Source: Bacteroidetes bacterium GWA2_40_15
Lineage (GTDB): Bacteria > Bacteroidota > Bacteroidia > Bacteroidales > VadinHA17
DNA length: 64,000 nucleotides
Direction of reading: 5' to 3'
NCBI GenBank assembly: GCA_001768195.1
Contig: MENI01000112.1
Coordinates: 16,261-80,260, forward strand
In this document: piece by piece, positions 16,084 through 25,633 of the stretch
How the letters are laid out: each line of letters opens with the position of its first letter
Numbering within the stretch: position 1 is the stretch's first letter
The notes under the pieces: generated by a model
Seen by the model: the letters and a program-made list of their open reading frames with translations, nothing else
Database searches by the model: none
Told to the model about the DNA's origin: nothing
Translations under genes and position numbers: made by a program

Positions 16084-16701
16084 ATGAAAACCGGAAAAGG
16101 TTCAGCAATTAAGCTCGGTGTAACCGGAGGAATTGGCAGCGGAAAGACATCTGTCTGCAGGGTGTTCAGCGTCCTCGGAATCCCGGTCTTCTCAGCCGAC
16201 ACAGTAGCCAGGGAGGTGATGGATATCGACACAGGTATTATTCTCAGAATTAATACGATAGTTGGAAAAAATCTGTATTCTGATGGCTCTCTTGACAGGA
16301 ATGAACTTGCAAAACTGATATTCAATAACAAAAAGCTTCTGGAAAAGGTTAATTCACTTGTTCATCCGGTTGTTTTCAGCCGTTTCCGCGAGTGGGAGAA
16401 GAAGCAACTTACACCGTATGTGATAATGGAGGCAGCAATACTTTTTGAAAGCGGTGGCTCGGAAGTAGTCGATCGTATAATAACTGTTGTGGCCCCCATT
16501 GAGGAAAGGGTTGGCAGAGTTATTCACAGGAGCGATCTTACCCGTGAGCAGGTGATGGAAAGAATGAGAAACCAGATGTCTGACAGCGACAGGATAAAAC
16601 ACTCAGATTATGTTATTCAGAATTCTGAAAATGATATGATCATACCTTCTGTTCTGAGGATTCATGAAGATATTTTGAAAATGGTTAATAGCAGGGTTTA
16701 A
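16084..16701 (+). CDS. coaE: Dephospho-CoA kinase
   Basis: 205 residues. The P-loop GGIGSGKT is at residues 15-22, followed by [20 protein letters not shown], with the substrate-binding region [18 protein letters not shown] and the lid region around [18 protein letters not shown]. It catalyses the last step of coenzyme A synthesis in the cytoplasm. Length is normal. It ends 5 bases before the TerB/DnaJ gene, so the two are probably cotranscribed. Confidence 0.95.
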   Translation: MKTGKGSAIKLGVTGGIGSGKTSVCRVFSVLGIPVFSADTVAREVMDIDTGIILRINTIVGKNLYSDGSLDRNELAKLIFNNKKLLEKVNSLVHPVVFSRFREWEKKQLTPYVIMEAAILFESGGSEVVDRIITVVAPIEERVGRVIHRSDLTREQVMERMRNQMSDSDRIKHSDYVIQNSENDMIIPSVLRIHEDILKMVNSRV

Positions 16702-16706
16702 TAAAT

Positions 16707-17435
16707 ATGGGAATGTTTGGAAAATGGCTGGGAGGAGGCCTGGGGTTTGTTATGGGAGGGCCGATAGGAGGCCTTCTGGGTTTTATCGTTGGCTCGGTAA
16801 TTGACAGCACCACTGTTAATATATCTGATTCTCCTGTGCGTTCTGACAGAACTGCGAGGGGTGATTTTGGAATGAGCCTGCTGGTTCTGGTGGCGGCTGT
16901 TATGAAAGCTGATGGCGCAGTTGTTAAATCAGAACTCGATTATGTCAAACAGTTTTTTGTCAGGCAGTTTGGCCGGGAATCAGCCGGAGAAGCAATTCTC
17001 CTTCTTAAGGATATACTGAAACAGGATATTAAAGTGAGGGATATCTGTCTCCAGATAAGCAGGAATATGGATTACTCCTCGCGTCTGCAGCTCCTGCACC
17101 TTCTCTTCAATGTTTCCCTTGCTGACGGGCAGATCAACCAGCCTGAAACCCAACTGATTGAAAAGATCTCCGGAGCCCTTGGGATAAGTTCAGCCGATTT
17201 TATTTCTATCAGAAATATGTTCATCCCTGAAACCAATTCATCCTATAAGATACTTGAAGCGGAACCATCAGCTTCAAATGACGATGTTAAGAAAGCTTAC
17301 CGTAAAATGGCTATGAAATATCATCCTGACAAGGTAAGTCATCTTGGTGATGATTTCAGAAAAACAGCCGATGAGAAATTCAAAAAGGTTAATGAAGCAT
17401 ATGAAAAAATAAAAAAGGAAAGAAACCTGATTTAA
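16707..17435 (+). CDS. TerB-DnaJ co-chaperone (DjlA-like)
   Basis: 242 residues. The N-terminal glycine-zipper ([21 protein letters not shown]) probably inserts in the membrane. A TerB-like helical domain (about 50-165, [38 protein letters not shown]) follows, and a C-terminal J domain (about 175-240) has the invariant HPD in YHPDKVSH. This is the DjlA architecture: a membrane-anchored partner that stimulates the DnaK ATPase. Confidence 0.9.
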   Translation: MGMFGKWLGGGLGFVMGGPIGGLLGFIVGSVIDSTTVNISDSPVRSDRTARGDFGMSLLVLVAAVMKADGAVVKSELDYVKQFFVRQFGRESAGEAILLLKDILKQDIKVRDICLQISRNMDYSSRLQLLHLLFNVSLADGQINQPETQLIEKISGALGISSADFISIRNMFIPETNSSYKILEAEPSASNDDVKKAYRKMAMKYHPDKVSHLGDDFRKTADEKFKKVNEAYEKIKKERNLI

Positions 17436-17488
17436 CACTGTTAAATGAAAAAACTTCAATAAAGGAGACGACTTTTAAATACAAGGAT

Positions 17489-17496
17489 TAAATTTG
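17489..17496 (+). promoter_or_regulatory. Candidate -7 box before the DUF5606 gene
   Basis: TAAATTTG matches TANNTTTG and covers a TTG at 17494 that could be taken for a start codon. Its presence argues for the ATG at 17509 as the real start. No good -33 element was seen. Confidence 0.4.
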
Positions 17497-17508
17497 CAAA
17501 AAAAAGAG

Positions 17509-18003
17509 ATGATATTAAAAGACATTTTAGCGATTTCAGGTGAACCGGGTCTTTTCAGGTTCATCGCCCAGGGAAAAAATTCACTTATTGTGGAGCACCT
17601 CGAAACAAAAAAAAGAAGCAGTGCATTCGGATCTGCCAAAGTAAGTTCTCTGGAAGATATTGCGATTTTTACCGATAAGGAAGATATACCTCTGGCTAAA
17701 GTTTTTGATCTGATATATGATAAGGAAAACGGGAACCTTGCAATTGACGGCAAAACTGATGGCAGTAAGCTGAAAGCATGGTTTGAAGAAATCCTCCCGG
17801 ATTATGATAAGGACAAGGTTTATACAAGCGATATTAAAAAGATAGCTGTATGGTATAATACTCTTCATAAGCTTAATCTTCTTTTAAAAGAGGAAGCAGA
17901 ACCAGCATCTGAAGCTGCTGAAACAGAGGTGAGTAAGCCTGTAAAAAAGGGAAAGGCTGCAACTAAGAAGAAAAAACCGGCAGCTCCTAAGTCTAAAGAA
18001 TAA
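17509..18003 (+). CDS. DUF5606-family protein with basic tail
   Basis: 164 residues from the ATG at 17509. The conserved core is LKDILAISGEPGLFRFIAQGKNSLIVEHLE, SALIDIAIFTD-like segments, VFDLIYDKENGNLAIDGKTD and KIAVWYNTLHKLNLL. The last 30 residues are a Lys/Ala/Pro-rich tail (KKGKAATKKKKPAAPKSKE) resembling histone H1 tails. The family is common in Bacteroidota and of unknown function. The basic tail suggests nucleic-acid or ribosome contact, which is inference. Confidence 0.82.
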   Translation: MILKDILAISGEPGLFRFIAQGKNSLIVEHLETKKRSSAFGSAKVSSLEDIAIFTDKEDIPLAKVFDLIYDKENGNLAIDGKTDGSKLKAWFEEILPDYDKDKVYTSDIKKIAVWYNTLHKLNLLLKEEAEPASEAAETEVSKPVKKGKAATKKKKPAAPKSKE

Positions 18004-18042
18004 TTATCTTCTTTCAATAAAATACCAAGTAATCCAATACAA

Positions 18043-18882
18043 ATGAACTTCGGAGGGAATGAGGTCGTTTATGATTATAACGAGTCTGAGATAATCATCC
18101 TTCCTGTTCCGTATGATGAGACCAGTACCTGGATGAGGGGTGCTGATAAGGGGCCTGCTGCTATACTTGAAGCCTCTGTCAATCTGGAGTTCTATGATAT
18201 TGAAACATCATCGGAAGCCCACCTGAAGGGGATACATACCGTTGATCCCGTACTTGAAAAGGAGACTCCTTTGAAACTTGTAAATGCAGTATACAACCGT
18301 ACTTTATCACTTCTGAATGATAAAAAATTCCCGGTCATTATAGGAGGAAACCATACCGTTCCCATTGGTGCAATCAGGGCTTTTTCCGGGCACTTCGACA
18401 ATCTGACAATTCTTCAGCTTGATGCACATGCCGACCTCAGGCAGGAATATGAAGGATCGGAATTTAATCATGCCTGCGTTATGGCCCGTGCCAGAGAATG
18501 CGCTCCAATCGTCCAGGTTGGCATCAGAAGCATGTCGGCAGAGGAGCTTCCCTTTGCAGATAAAGAGAGGATGTTCTTTTCCTATCAGCTATATTCCGAT
18601 AAAAAACTTTATTCCAGGGCTCTGGAGATGCTTACTGAGAATGTATACATAACCATTGATCTGGATGTGTTTGATCCGTCAGTTATGCCATCTACAGGAA
18701 CACCTGAACCCGGAGGCCCGGATTATTTTGAGCTTATGCACTTTCTGAATGATGTGGTTAAAAACAGGAATGTGGTAGGTTTTGATGTGGTTGAACTTTG
18801 CCCGTCGGACTCCAATAAATCTCCCGATTTCATTGCTGCAAAAATAATTTATCAACTACTCAGTTACAGGTTTGGAATGTAG
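18043..18882 (+). CDS. speB: Agmatinase / ureohydrolase family enzyme
   Basis: 279 residues. The binuclear manganese site of ureohydrolases is present: GGNHTVPIGA, LDAHADLRQEY (D-A-H-x-D) and ITIDLDVFDPSVMPSTGTPEPGG (D-x-D). The family splits agmatine to putrescine and urea, the final step of polyamine synthesis from arginine. No arginine decarboxylase is adjacent. Assignment to agmatinase over arginase or formimidoylglutamase rests on overall similarity. Its TAG stop lies inside a repeated 28-bp palindrome. Confidence 0.88.
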   Translation: MNFGGNEVVYDYNESEIIILPVPYDETSTWMRGADKGPAAILEASVNLEFYDIETSSEAHLKGIHTVDPVLEKETPLKLVNAVYNRTLSLLNDKKFPVIIGGNHTVPIGAIRAFSGHFDNLTILQLDAHADLRQEYEGSEFNHACVMARARECAPIVQVGIRSMSAEELPFADKERMFFSYQLYSDKKLYSRALEMLTENVYITIDLDVFDPSVMPSTGTPEPGGPDYFELMHFLNDVVKNRNVVGFDVVELCPSDSNKSPDFIAAKIIYQLLSYRFGM

Positions 18883-18906
18883 GGACATGCCATGGCATGT
18901 CCCTAC
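18879..18906. repeat. 28-bp perfect palindrome, copy 1
   Basis: The half-site GTAGGGACATGCCA is followed directly by its reverse complement TGGCATGTCCCTAC. The same 28 bases occur at 30866-30893. Here it overlaps the speB stop codon (18880-18882) and lies 6 bases from the convergent mazG stop, so it may serve as a two-way terminator. Confidence 0.9.
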
Positions 18907-18912
18907 GGAAAA

Positions 18913-19695
18913 TTAATCCTCCTTTTTCGCCTCCTCCCAGATAACATTCATCTCATCGAGTGTCATATCGTGAAGTGATTTACCCTTCGCAATAGTCTCT
19001 TTTTCAAGATAATTAAACCTTTTGATGAACTTCCTGTTGGTTTTTTCCAGCGCAGCTTCAGGATCAATTCCATACAGTCGCGAAGCATTTATTATCGAGA
19101 ACATTACATCTCCAAGTTCCGATTCAATACTATCTGTATCATTCCTGTTTACCTCAGCTTTAAGCTCGGCAATCTCTTCAATTAATTTATCCCATATCTG
19201 TTCAGGCATTTCCCAGTCAAAACCAACTCCTCTGACCTTTTCCTGAATCCTGTTGGCTTTTACAATTGCCGGCAGGGAGGATGGCACTCCGGAAAGCACG
19301 GGTTTATTGCCATTATTCTCCTTTATCTTAAGCTTTTCCCAGTTATCCTCCACCTGTCTGGCTCCTGTAACTTTAACATCTCCAAAGACATGAGGATGCC
19401 TGTAAATAAGTTTACTGTTGATGCTTTCGAGTACCTCTGTCATGGTAAAAGTTCCTCTTTCGGACCCTATCTTTGCATAGAAGACCAGATGAAGCATGAG
19501 ATCACCAAGTTCATCCCTTATGCCTTCATCATTGCCTGAAGAGATGGCATCGGCCAGCTCGTATGTCTCTTCAATAGTCAGTTTGCGTAACGTCTCAAAG
19601 GTTTGTTTCATATCCCACGGGCACTTAATCCTTAATTCATCAATAATATCCAATAGCCTGCTGAACTCCTCAAGGCTTTTACTTTTATCATTCAT
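18913..19695 (-). CDS. mazG: Nucleoside triphosphate pyrophosphohydrolase MazG
   Basis: 260 residues with two MazG helical repeats. The first has LRIKCPWDMKQTFETLRK and IEETYELADAISSGNDEGIRDELGDLMLHLVFYA, giving the ExxE...DxxD metal-binding pattern. The second has ELIEEIAELKAEV and IESELGDVMFSIINASRLY. It hydrolyses nucleoside triphosphates to monophosphates and pyrophosphate and cleans the nucleotide pool. It starts 12 bases downstream of the SAM adenosyltransferase gene on the same strand. Confidence 0.95.
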   Translation of the reverse strand: MNDKSKSLEEFSRLLDIIDELRIKCPWDMKQTFETLRKLTIEETYELADAISSGNDEGIRDELGDLMLHLVFYAKIGSERGTFTMTEVLESINSKLIYRHPHVFGDVKVTGARQVEDNWEKLKIKENNGNKPVLSGVPSSLPAIVKANRIQEKVRGVGFDWEMPEQIWDKLIEEIAELKAEVNRNDTDSIESELGDVMFSIINASRLYGIDPEAALEKTNRKFIKRFNYLEKETIAKGKSLHDMTLDEMNVIWEEAKKED

Positions 19696-19707
19696 TTTTA
19701 TTGATTT

Positions 19708-20502
19708 TTAAAACAATCTATCAGGTGATACTGCCTTTTTTGATGCATCTACACGTACAACTGACCCTACTTCAATACTGAGTAATTCTGAAACATCGGC
19801 TCCGTTGATAGCTATCTCAAGAAGGTCGAGCTGATTGAATTTTGCCAGTAATTCGCCTACAGGTACATCACTGTATCTGGCTGATATATTGTCAGTAAAA
19901 TTCTTATTGCTCTGTATAAGTATCCGGTAGCTTTTATTCTCAAAAACCCTGTAAAAGACTTCCCTGGTAATATTGGAAATAGCATTTCCGTATGAGTCGA
20001 CAAATATTATGCTGCCAATGATCACATCTTTGTCGATTGTTGCCCTCAATGGGATCATTTCGCTTATACTGCCAACGGGTTCTCCTAGTTCAGCAGGCAT
20101 TTTACCTGAAAGTAATTCAGCAGCTGTTCTGGCAAATATTTCAAGTTCATTATGCGATCCTTTGTTGTCAATCCTGACAGCTTCTTCAGGTTCAGAGTTA
20201 AGAATCAGGTTAAATATCCCGTTATCGGTACCAATAAAGTAGTGATTTTTTGCCTTGACAATAAGATATTCCTGATCTTTAAGAGCTTCAGAATGTACAC
20301 ATATAAGATGAACTGATCCTTCAGGATAGTTTTCGAAAGTATTTCTGATGATAAATGCAGCCCTGGAAAGGTTGAATACCGGTATGTTGCCGGCATTTTC
20401 AACAATCACTGTTCCGGGGGATAAACTGTTTAGTTTTCCTTTAATGATTCCATTGTAGATATCATCTGGCTTCCATTCAGTTGTTAATGTAACTACCGGC
20501 AT
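19708..20502 (-). CDS. SAM hydroxide adenosyltransferase (DUF62 family)
   Basis: 264 residues from the ATG at 20502 (MPVVTLTTEWKPDDIYNG), the usual family start; an in-frame codon at 20559 is excluded because a -7 box lies between. The N-domain carries the substrate pocket, and the C-domain contains IIFVDSYGNAISNI with the conserved D..GN motif and a final VRVDASKKA. Family members hydrolyse S-adenosylmethionine to adenosine and methionine; fluorinases are relatives. Confidence 0.85.
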   Translation of the reverse strand: MPVVTLTTEWKPDDIYNGIIKGKLNSLSPGTVIVENAGNIPVFNLSRAAFIIRNTFENYPEGSVHLICVHSEALKDQEYLIVKAKNHYFIGTDNGIFNLILNSEPEEAVRIDNKGSHNELEIFARTAAELLSGKMPAELGEPVGSISEMIPLRATIDKDVIIGSIIFVDSYGNAISNITREVFYRVFENKSYRILIQSNKNFTDNISARYSDVPVGELLAKFNQLDLLEIAINGADVSELLSIEVGSVVRVDASKKAVSPDRLF

Positions 20503-20518
20503 ATTAAAAAACTTGTAA

Positions 20519-20526
20519 CAAAGATA
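20519..20526 (-). promoter_or_regulatory. -7 box for the SAM adenosyltransferase/mazG unit
   Basis: TATCTTTG on the minus strand matches TANNTTTG and lies 16 bases before the ATG at 20502. It decides the start codon, because the longer reading frame would begin upstream of the promoter. No clear -33 TTG was seen at the usual distance. Confidence 0.5.
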
Positions 20527-20650
20527 ATCTTCTAAGGAAAAAATAACCTTACTTTGCAATCTTCATGATGTTTTTTTTTGAACTCATCAGGATGTACTGA
20601 TGCAGTGATTAATATGTGAAGATTGAGTACGTTGTTTTTTATCTAATTTA

Positions 20651-21628
20651 ATGACGGAGATAACAATATTTCTTGAAGATGTAGATCCGATGGTCTTTTT
20701 CGGGACAAATAACTCTCAGCTTGATAAGATTCAGGGTTTCTTTCCAAAAATCAGGATACTTGCAAGGGGTAATGAGATAAAATGTATGGGAGAGGAGTCA
20801 GAGATCGCTGTTTTTGCTGAGAAATTCAATGAACTCGTTGAGTATTACAAGAAGTATCACCGTATCGACGAACAGGATATTGAAAAATATTTCCTCGATG
20901 CAGAACATATGAAATCTGCATCAAATGGTCATTTTGAAAATGTAATAGTTTTCGGTACGAGCGGAAAGCCAATAAGAGCCCGTACTGTGAACCAGGTTCA
21001 GCTTGTAGAAGACTACCGGACGCACGATCTGATAATTACTGAAGGTCCCGCCGGAACAGGCAAGACATATACTTCCATTGCCCTGGCTGTGAGGGCACTT
21101 AAGGAGAGGGAAGTAAAAAAGATCATACTTACACGTCCGGCAGTTGAAGCCGGAGAGAGACTTGGTTTTCTGCCGGGGGATATGAAGGAAAAGCTTGATC
21201 CGTACCTTCAGCCTTTGTATGATGCTCTTCACGATATGCTGCCTTTCAAAAAGCTTGAGACATGGCTTGAGGATGGAACAGTTCAGATAGCTCCGCTGGC
21301 TTTTATGAGAGGCAGAACCCTCGAAAATGCCTTTGTCATACTTGATGAGGCACAGAATGCCACCATGGGCCAGTTGAAGATGTTCCTTACAAGAATGGGA
21401 ATGAGCTCCAAATTCATAATGACCGGTGATTCAACCCAGATTGACCTTCCCAGGAGAAGCGATTCAGGATTGATCCAGGCAATCCGGATCTTGTCGGGAA
21501 TAGAAGGGATCTCGATAATCAGATTTGATGAAGGTGATATTGTTCGTCATAAGCTTGTTAAGAGGATAGTCAGAGCTTACGAAAATGAGGAAAATGAAAG
21601 CGATAAACCTAAAAATTCGGAGAAATAA
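20651..21628 (+). CDS. PhoH-family ATPase
   Basis: 325 residues. An N-terminal KH-like segment (about 25-70) is followed by the PhoH ATPase: Walker A GPAGTGKT at 132-139, LTRPAVEAGERLGFLPGDM, Walker B FVILDEAQNAT and a sensor region FIMTGDSTQIDLPRR. The family is linked to RNA metabolism and is usually near ybeY. It lies immediately upstream of purC on the same strand, separated by 9 bases. Confidence 0.93.
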   Translation: MTEITIFLEDVDPMVFFGTNNSQLDKIQGFFPKIRILARGNEIKCMGEESEIAVFAEKFNELVEYYKKYHRIDEQDIEKYFLDAEHMKSASNGHFENVIVFGTSGKPIRARTVNQVQLVEDYRTHDLIITEGPAGTGKTYTSIALAVRALKEREVKKIILTRPAVEAGERLGFLPGDMKEKLDPYLQPLYDALHDMLPFKKLETWLEDGTVQIAPLAFMRGRTLENAFVILDEAQNATMGQLKMFLTRMGMSSKFIMTGDSTQIDLPRRSDSGLIQAIRILSGIEGISIIRFDEGDIVRHKLVKRIVRAYENEENESDKPKNSEK

Positions 21629-21637
21629 GATAAAAAT

Positions 21638-22594
21638 ATGACTAAGACAATTTTGAGTTCCAGTTACAATTTCCCGGGACAGAAGAGTATTTATAAGGGA
21701 AAGGTAAGAGATGTTTATAATATTAATGATAAATACCTTCTGATGATTGTTTCAGACCGTATTTCAGCTTTTGATGTTGTACTGCCAAAAGGTATTCCTT
21801 ATAAAGGGCAGGTATTAAACCAGATAGCTGCCAAATTCCTTGATGCCACCGGCGATATTGTTCCTAACTGGAAAATTGCCACCCCCGATCCTACAGTGAC
21901 ATTCGGACATAAATGTGAACCCTATCCCGTCGAAATGATAGTTCGGGCTTATCTTACAGGGAGTTCATGGAGGACATATAAATCAGGAGCAAGGGAGATA
22001 TGTGGCGTAAAGATACCTGATGGAATGAAAGAGCATCAGAAATTCGAAACTCCTGTCATTACACCCACTACCAAGGCAGAACAGGGTAAGCATGATGAGG
22101 ATATTTCCCGCTCTGATTTAATAAAAAGAGGACTTGTTCCGGAAGATGAGTACAGCCTTCTTGAGAAGTATACAATGGAAGTCTTCCTGAGAGGATCGGA
22201 AATTGCTGCCGGTCATGGCCTGATTCTTGTTGATACCAAATACGAATTTGGCAGAAAGGACGGCATGATATACCTTATTGACGAAATCAATACTCCTGAT
22301 TCATCCCGTTATTTCTATGCGGATGAATACCAGGAGAGGTTTGACAAGGGTCTGCCGCAAAAGCAGTTGTCAAAGGAGTTTGTGAGGGAGTGGCTTATGG
22401 CAAATGGCTTCCAGGGTCAGCCGGGTCAGCAGGTTCCTGAAATGAGTGATAATTTCGTAAATGAAGTTTCCGGACGATATATTGAGCTCTTTGAAAAAAT
22501 CACCGGAGAGAAATTCGAAAAAGCAGATATTTCAGATGTTCCCGGACGGATTGAAACAAACTGCAGAAACTTCCTCAATTCGTTCAGAATTTAA
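21638..22594 (+). CDS. purC: Phosphoribosylaminoimidazole-succinocarboxamide synthase
   Basis: 318 residues. SAICAR synthetase motifs include [59 protein letters not shown] and [13 protein letters not shown]. It catalyses step 8 of purine synthesis, joining aspartate to CAIR with ATP. Length fits the long bacterial/eukaryotic-style form. It follows phoH closely. Confidence 0.96.
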   Translation: MTKTILSSSYNFPGQKSIYKGKVRDVYNINDKYLLMIVSDRISAFDVVLPKGIPYKGQVLNQIAAKFLDATGDIVPNWKIATPDPTVTFGHKCEPYPVEMIVRAYLTGSSWRTYKSGAREICGVKIPDGMKEHQKFETPVITPTTKAEQGKHDEDISRSDLIKRGLVPEDEYSLLEKYTMEVFLRGSEIAAGHGLILVDTKYEFGRKDGMIYLIDEINTPDSSRYFYADEYQERFDKGLPQKQLSKEFVREWLMANGFQGQPGQQVPEMSDNFVNEVSGRYIELFEKITGEKFEKADISDVPGRIETNCRNFLNSFRI

Positions 22595-22613
22595 TAAAAG
22601 AACACCACATCAT

Positions 22614-24587
22614 ATGAGAATCATCAAGCAGGTCAGTCTATTTTTCATTGCATTACTTTTACCACTCAGCATAGTATCTTATTCCCAGGTTGTTGTTGAG
22701 CGGTCAGACAATAAGGTGGTCATTTCAGGTGTTGCTTACTATATTCACCTTGTTAAGAAGGGAGAAACCGCATACTCTGTGTCAAGAGCCTATGGAATTA
22801 AGGTTGAGGATCTTGTCAGGGAGAATCCTCCTGCCTTATATGGCCTTACAGAAGGACAAACGCTCAGAATTCCAATAACCTCAGTCTCCGAAGCTAAACC
22901 GGAACAGGTTCCTCAGGTTGCGAAAAAGCAGCGCGATGAGGTTAATTTCATCTACCATACTCTTAATCCTGGCGAGACAATTTACTTCCTGTCAAAGCTT
23001 TATGGAGTTTCTGAAAATGAAATAATCCAGAGTAATACTGGTATCGATATTAATAAACTTCCGGTTGGAGCTGAAATAGCCATCCCCAGGAGAAAATTTA
23101 TGAGTGACCGCCAGAAATTCGAGATCCCCGATAAGAGATACATTTATCATAAAGTCCAGAAAGGCGAATCGCTTTCTTCGATTGCGCAGTTTTACGGACT
23201 GAGTGTAAGGGAATTAAGGAAGGAAAACCGCGACCTTCGGTTTCCACAGACCGGTGATTATCTTAGAATCCCGGGTGATAAAGCAATTGAAACACCAGAC
23301 CTGGTTACGGTAAAGACTGATTCTCTTGCTGCTCCGGTTACAGATGTTGTAATAGCCCCGGTGCGGCCTGCGGGCTTTACCACTTTCAGGAAATTATCAG
23401 GCTCAATGAATGTTGCAGTCCTCCTTCCTTTTTACTTCAGGGAAAATGCTGTAAGGGTCGAAATTGACTCTTCGCGAATGGTCAGAGGTAAGAGAGTTTA
23501 TAAGGAGACCAGAAGACCTGACGACTGGATATATCCGGGAAGTTTCGACTTCGTGGAAATGTATGAAGGGATATTGCTTGCTGCCGATACACTGAGATCG
23601 CTGGGGTTAAACATTAACATTAATACTTATGATATAAAAAGTGACACTTTCGAATTATCGAGGCTGATCAGAAGCGGGAAACTTGATGATATGGATCTTA
23701 TTATAGGACCGGTTTATTCGCATAACCTTGCAAGAGTTGCCGCTTATGCGAGAGAGACCGGAATACCTGTGGTTTCACCTGTCCCTTTATATGATAATTC
23801 TGTATTGACCGACAGTCCCAATCTGTTTATGACAAACTCTTCCCTCGAAGTTACTCAACGTGCTCTGGCGAAGAAGATAAGCGAATATGCAGATAATAAT
23901 TTTGTATTTATACATACTGACTCACTTGGAACGGACAAGGATGTCGTAAGATTTAAAAGTCTTATTATAAATGAGTTAACTAATTGGGTGCCTTATGATG
24001 ATATAAAATTCAAGGAGATCCTGTTTTTCAGCAGATCGAAGTTCGATAATGACTCAATAAACAGACTTGGACATGCTATGTCGGGTCAGTCGGGCAATGT
24101 GGTCATAATCGCATCAGAGGATGCTTCTGTGATCAGCGAAACTATTATGGATGTCCATGGACTCTCAAGAAAGCATAATATAAAAGTATTTGGCTATCCC
24201 ATCCTGCGTGACCTCGAGAATCTTGATCCCCGGTATTATTTCGATCTCGATATTCAGGTCTATACTCCTTTCTGGATCGACTATACAAATGAGGATGTCA
24301 GACAATTCAATTCAGATTTCAGAATGAAGTTCATGACACAACCATCTGAAACAAGCTTCGCATGGCAGGGATATGATATTACCTATTTTTTCCTTAGCGG
24401 ACTGGCTCTTCACGGAAAGGAATTCATCAGGACTCCATGTATCCATCGTCCCGATCTGCTGCATACAGAATATGACTTTGTTAGTAAAACCAGTCAGGAT
24501 GGATTTGAAAACCATAAGCTTTACCTGATACACTTTAAAAGGGATTTTGAAGTTATAATTATGGAGGAGAATAAGTCGCTGCAGTGA
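22614..24587 (+). CDS. LysM-repeat protein fused to a periplasmic-binding-protein-like domain
   Basis: 657 residues from the ATG at 22614; a longer frame reaching back into purC lacks a signal peptide. The signal peptide is IKQVSLFFIALLLPLSIVSYSQ. Three LysM modules follow: YYIHLVKKGETAYSVSRAYGI (about 45-90), YHTLNPGETIYFLSKLYGV (about 115-160) and YHKVQKGESLSSIAQFYGL (about 180-225). From about residue 265 the protein has a type-I periplasmic-binding fold (MNVAVLLPFYFREN, DLIIGPVYSHNLARVAAYARETGIPVVSP). LysM anchors to peptidoglycan; the second domain may sense a small ligand or act like LpoA-type regulators of wall synthesis, which is inference. Confidence 0.85.
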   Translation: MRIIKQVSLFFIALLLPLSIVSYSQVVVERSDNKVVISGVAYYIHLVKKGETAYSVSRAYGIKVEDLVRENPPALYGLTEGQTLRIPITSVSEAKPEQVPQVAKKQRDEVNFIYHTLNPGETIYFLSKLYGVSENEIIQSNTGIDINKLPVGAEIAIPRRKFMSDRQKFEIPDKRYIYHKVQKGESLSSIAQFYGLSVRELRKENRDLRFPQTGDYLRIPGDKAIETPDLVTVKTDSLAAPVTDVVIAPVRPAGFTTFRKLSGSMNVAVLLPFYFRENAVRVEIDSSRMVRGKRVYKETRRPDDWIYPGSFDFVEMYEGILLAADTLRSLGLNININTYDIKSDTFELSRLIRSGKLDDMDLIIGPVYSHNLARVAAYARETGIPVVSPVPLYDNSVLTDSPNLFMTNSSLEVTQRALAKKISEYADNNFVFIHTDSLGTDKDVVRFKSLIINELTNWVPYDDIKFKEILFFSRSKFDNDSINRLGHAMSGQSGNVVIIASEDASVISETIMDVHGLSRKHNIKVFGYPILRDLENLDPRYYFDLDIQVYTPFWIDYTNEDVRQFNSDFRMKFMTQPSETSFAWQGYDITYFFLSGLALHGKEFIRTPCIHRPDLLHTEYDFVSKTSQDGFENHKLYLIHFKRDFEVIIMEENKSLQ

Positions 24588-24659
24588 TTATATCTCTTCA
24601 GAGTCAGTTCAATTCAGGTCAAACCTTGAATTTTTTGCCGTGAAAAATGAATACCGGAG

Positions 24660-24690
24660 AATTCGGGAATAATTTCCCGTTTCTTTTTGT
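24660..24690 (+). terminator. Terminator after the LysM gene
   Basis: CGGGAA (24664-24669) pairs with TTCCCG (24674-24679) around TAAT and is followed by TTTCTTTTT. Confidence 0.65.
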
Positions 24691-24703
24691 CTAATATAAA
24701 AGT

Positions 24704-25264
24704 ATGATTAAAGAGTCGTACAGAGAGGTGGAAGATGATATTCTGGTAAAGGCGGCTCTGAACGGAGATAAAGATGCGTTCGGAGAAATTGTGAGCCGTT
24801 ACCGGAAGATGGTCGCACGTACTGTTAAAGGAATGCTTGGCGATTCTGCTTTTGCCGATGATATCGGACAGGAAGTGTTTATAAAACTCTATAAATCATT
24901 ACCTGAGTTCAGGGGTGAGGCTAAACTGTCAACCTATATTCAGAAAATAGCTGTAAACCTGACACTTAATGAGATAAAAAGGAGAAAGAGGTTTTTTTCA
25001 ATGTTTTTGCAAAAAGGAAATAATGAACTGCATGAATTTGATATACCTGATAATGGTGATGAAAAGAGAAATGATGCCAGAGAAACTGTAAACATGGCTT
25101 TAATGGCTCTCGATCCCAGGTTCAGGATTATTGTTACAATGAGAATGTTGCAGGGGTATTCTACGAAAGAAACCGCTGAGATACTTGATCTTCCGCTGGG
25201 AACGGTACTTTCAAGATTATCAAGGGCACAGGAACAGTTAAAAGAAATTCTGAAAAAATTATGA
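24704..25264 (+). CDS. ECF-type RNA polymerase sigma factor
   Basis: 186 residues. Region 2 contains FGEIVSRYRKMVARTVKGML, ADDIGQEVFIKLYKSLPEFRGEAKLSTYIQKIAVN; region 4 contains MALMALDPRFRIIVTMRMLQGYSTKETAEILDLPLGTVLSRLSRAQEQL. A typical extracytoplasmic-function sigma factor. Its TGA overlaps the ATG of the next gene (ATGA), indicating translational coupling to a likely regulator. The signal is unknown. Confidence 0.93.
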   Translation: MIKESYREVEDDILVKAALNGDKDAFGEIVSRYRKMVARTVKGMLGDSAFADDIGQEVFIKLYKSLPEFRGEAKLSTYIQKIAVNLTLNEIKRRKRFFSMFLQKGNNELHEFDIPDNGDEKRNDARETVNMALMALDPRFRIIVTMRMLQGYSTKETAEILDLPLGTVLSRLSRAQEQLKEILKKL

Positions 25265-25620
25265 AAAAAATGAATTCTTCAGAAATCAGGAAATTAATAA
25301 TCAGTTCACTTGAAAATGAAACTGATAACAGCATTGTTACATCTGAACTGCAGGAGTCATTATCGTACGACTTCAGTGAAGGCTTTGAGGAGACAGTGCT
25401 TGAAAGGATTTTTGCTTTGGAACCCGTGGTGAAAAGACAGTTTGAATTTGACAGGAGTTTCAACCTTGCCTTTTACAGGATTGCATTTACGGGTGCTGCA
25501 GCAATAGTGATACTGTTGATCTCACTTTTTCTTAAGGAGGGATCTCTCTCATTTGATTCTCTTTTAGGAGTTAGCGATAGCTACAGTGAGAGCATTATTT
25601 GTTTATTAACAGGAAAATGA
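25261..25620 (+). CDS. Small single-pass membrane protein, probable anti-sigma partner
   Basis: 119 residues. The cytoplasmic N-half has no zinc-binding HxxxCxxC motif. One membrane helix is at about residues 76-95 (IAFTGAAAIVILLISLFL), with a short outside tail. The translational overlap with the ECF sigma gene and the topology suggest an anti-sigma role, but no recognised domain supports it directly. Confidence 0.6.
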   Translation: MKKMNSSEIRKLIISSLENETDNSIVTSELQESLSYDFSEGFEETVLERIFALEPVVKRQFEFDRSFNLAFYRIAFTGAAAIVILLISLFLKEGSLSFDSLLGVSDSYSESIICLLTGK

Positions 25621-25633
25621 ATCGAATGATAAT

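Noticed and set aside
18043-18882. Arginase instead of agmatinase to complete an arginine pathway with the carbamoyltransferase
   Set aside because: The sequence fits agmatinase-type ureohydrolases better and the two genes are 6 kb apart in separate units; left as agmatinase with caution.
20503-20559. Longer N-terminus of the SAM adenosyltransferase
   Set aside because: A TATCTTTG promoter box lies inside it and family members start at the MPVVTLTT position.
22461-22613. Extended N-terminus of the LysM protein inside purC
   Set aside because: It overlaps purC in another frame and would hide the signal peptide that begins at 22614.
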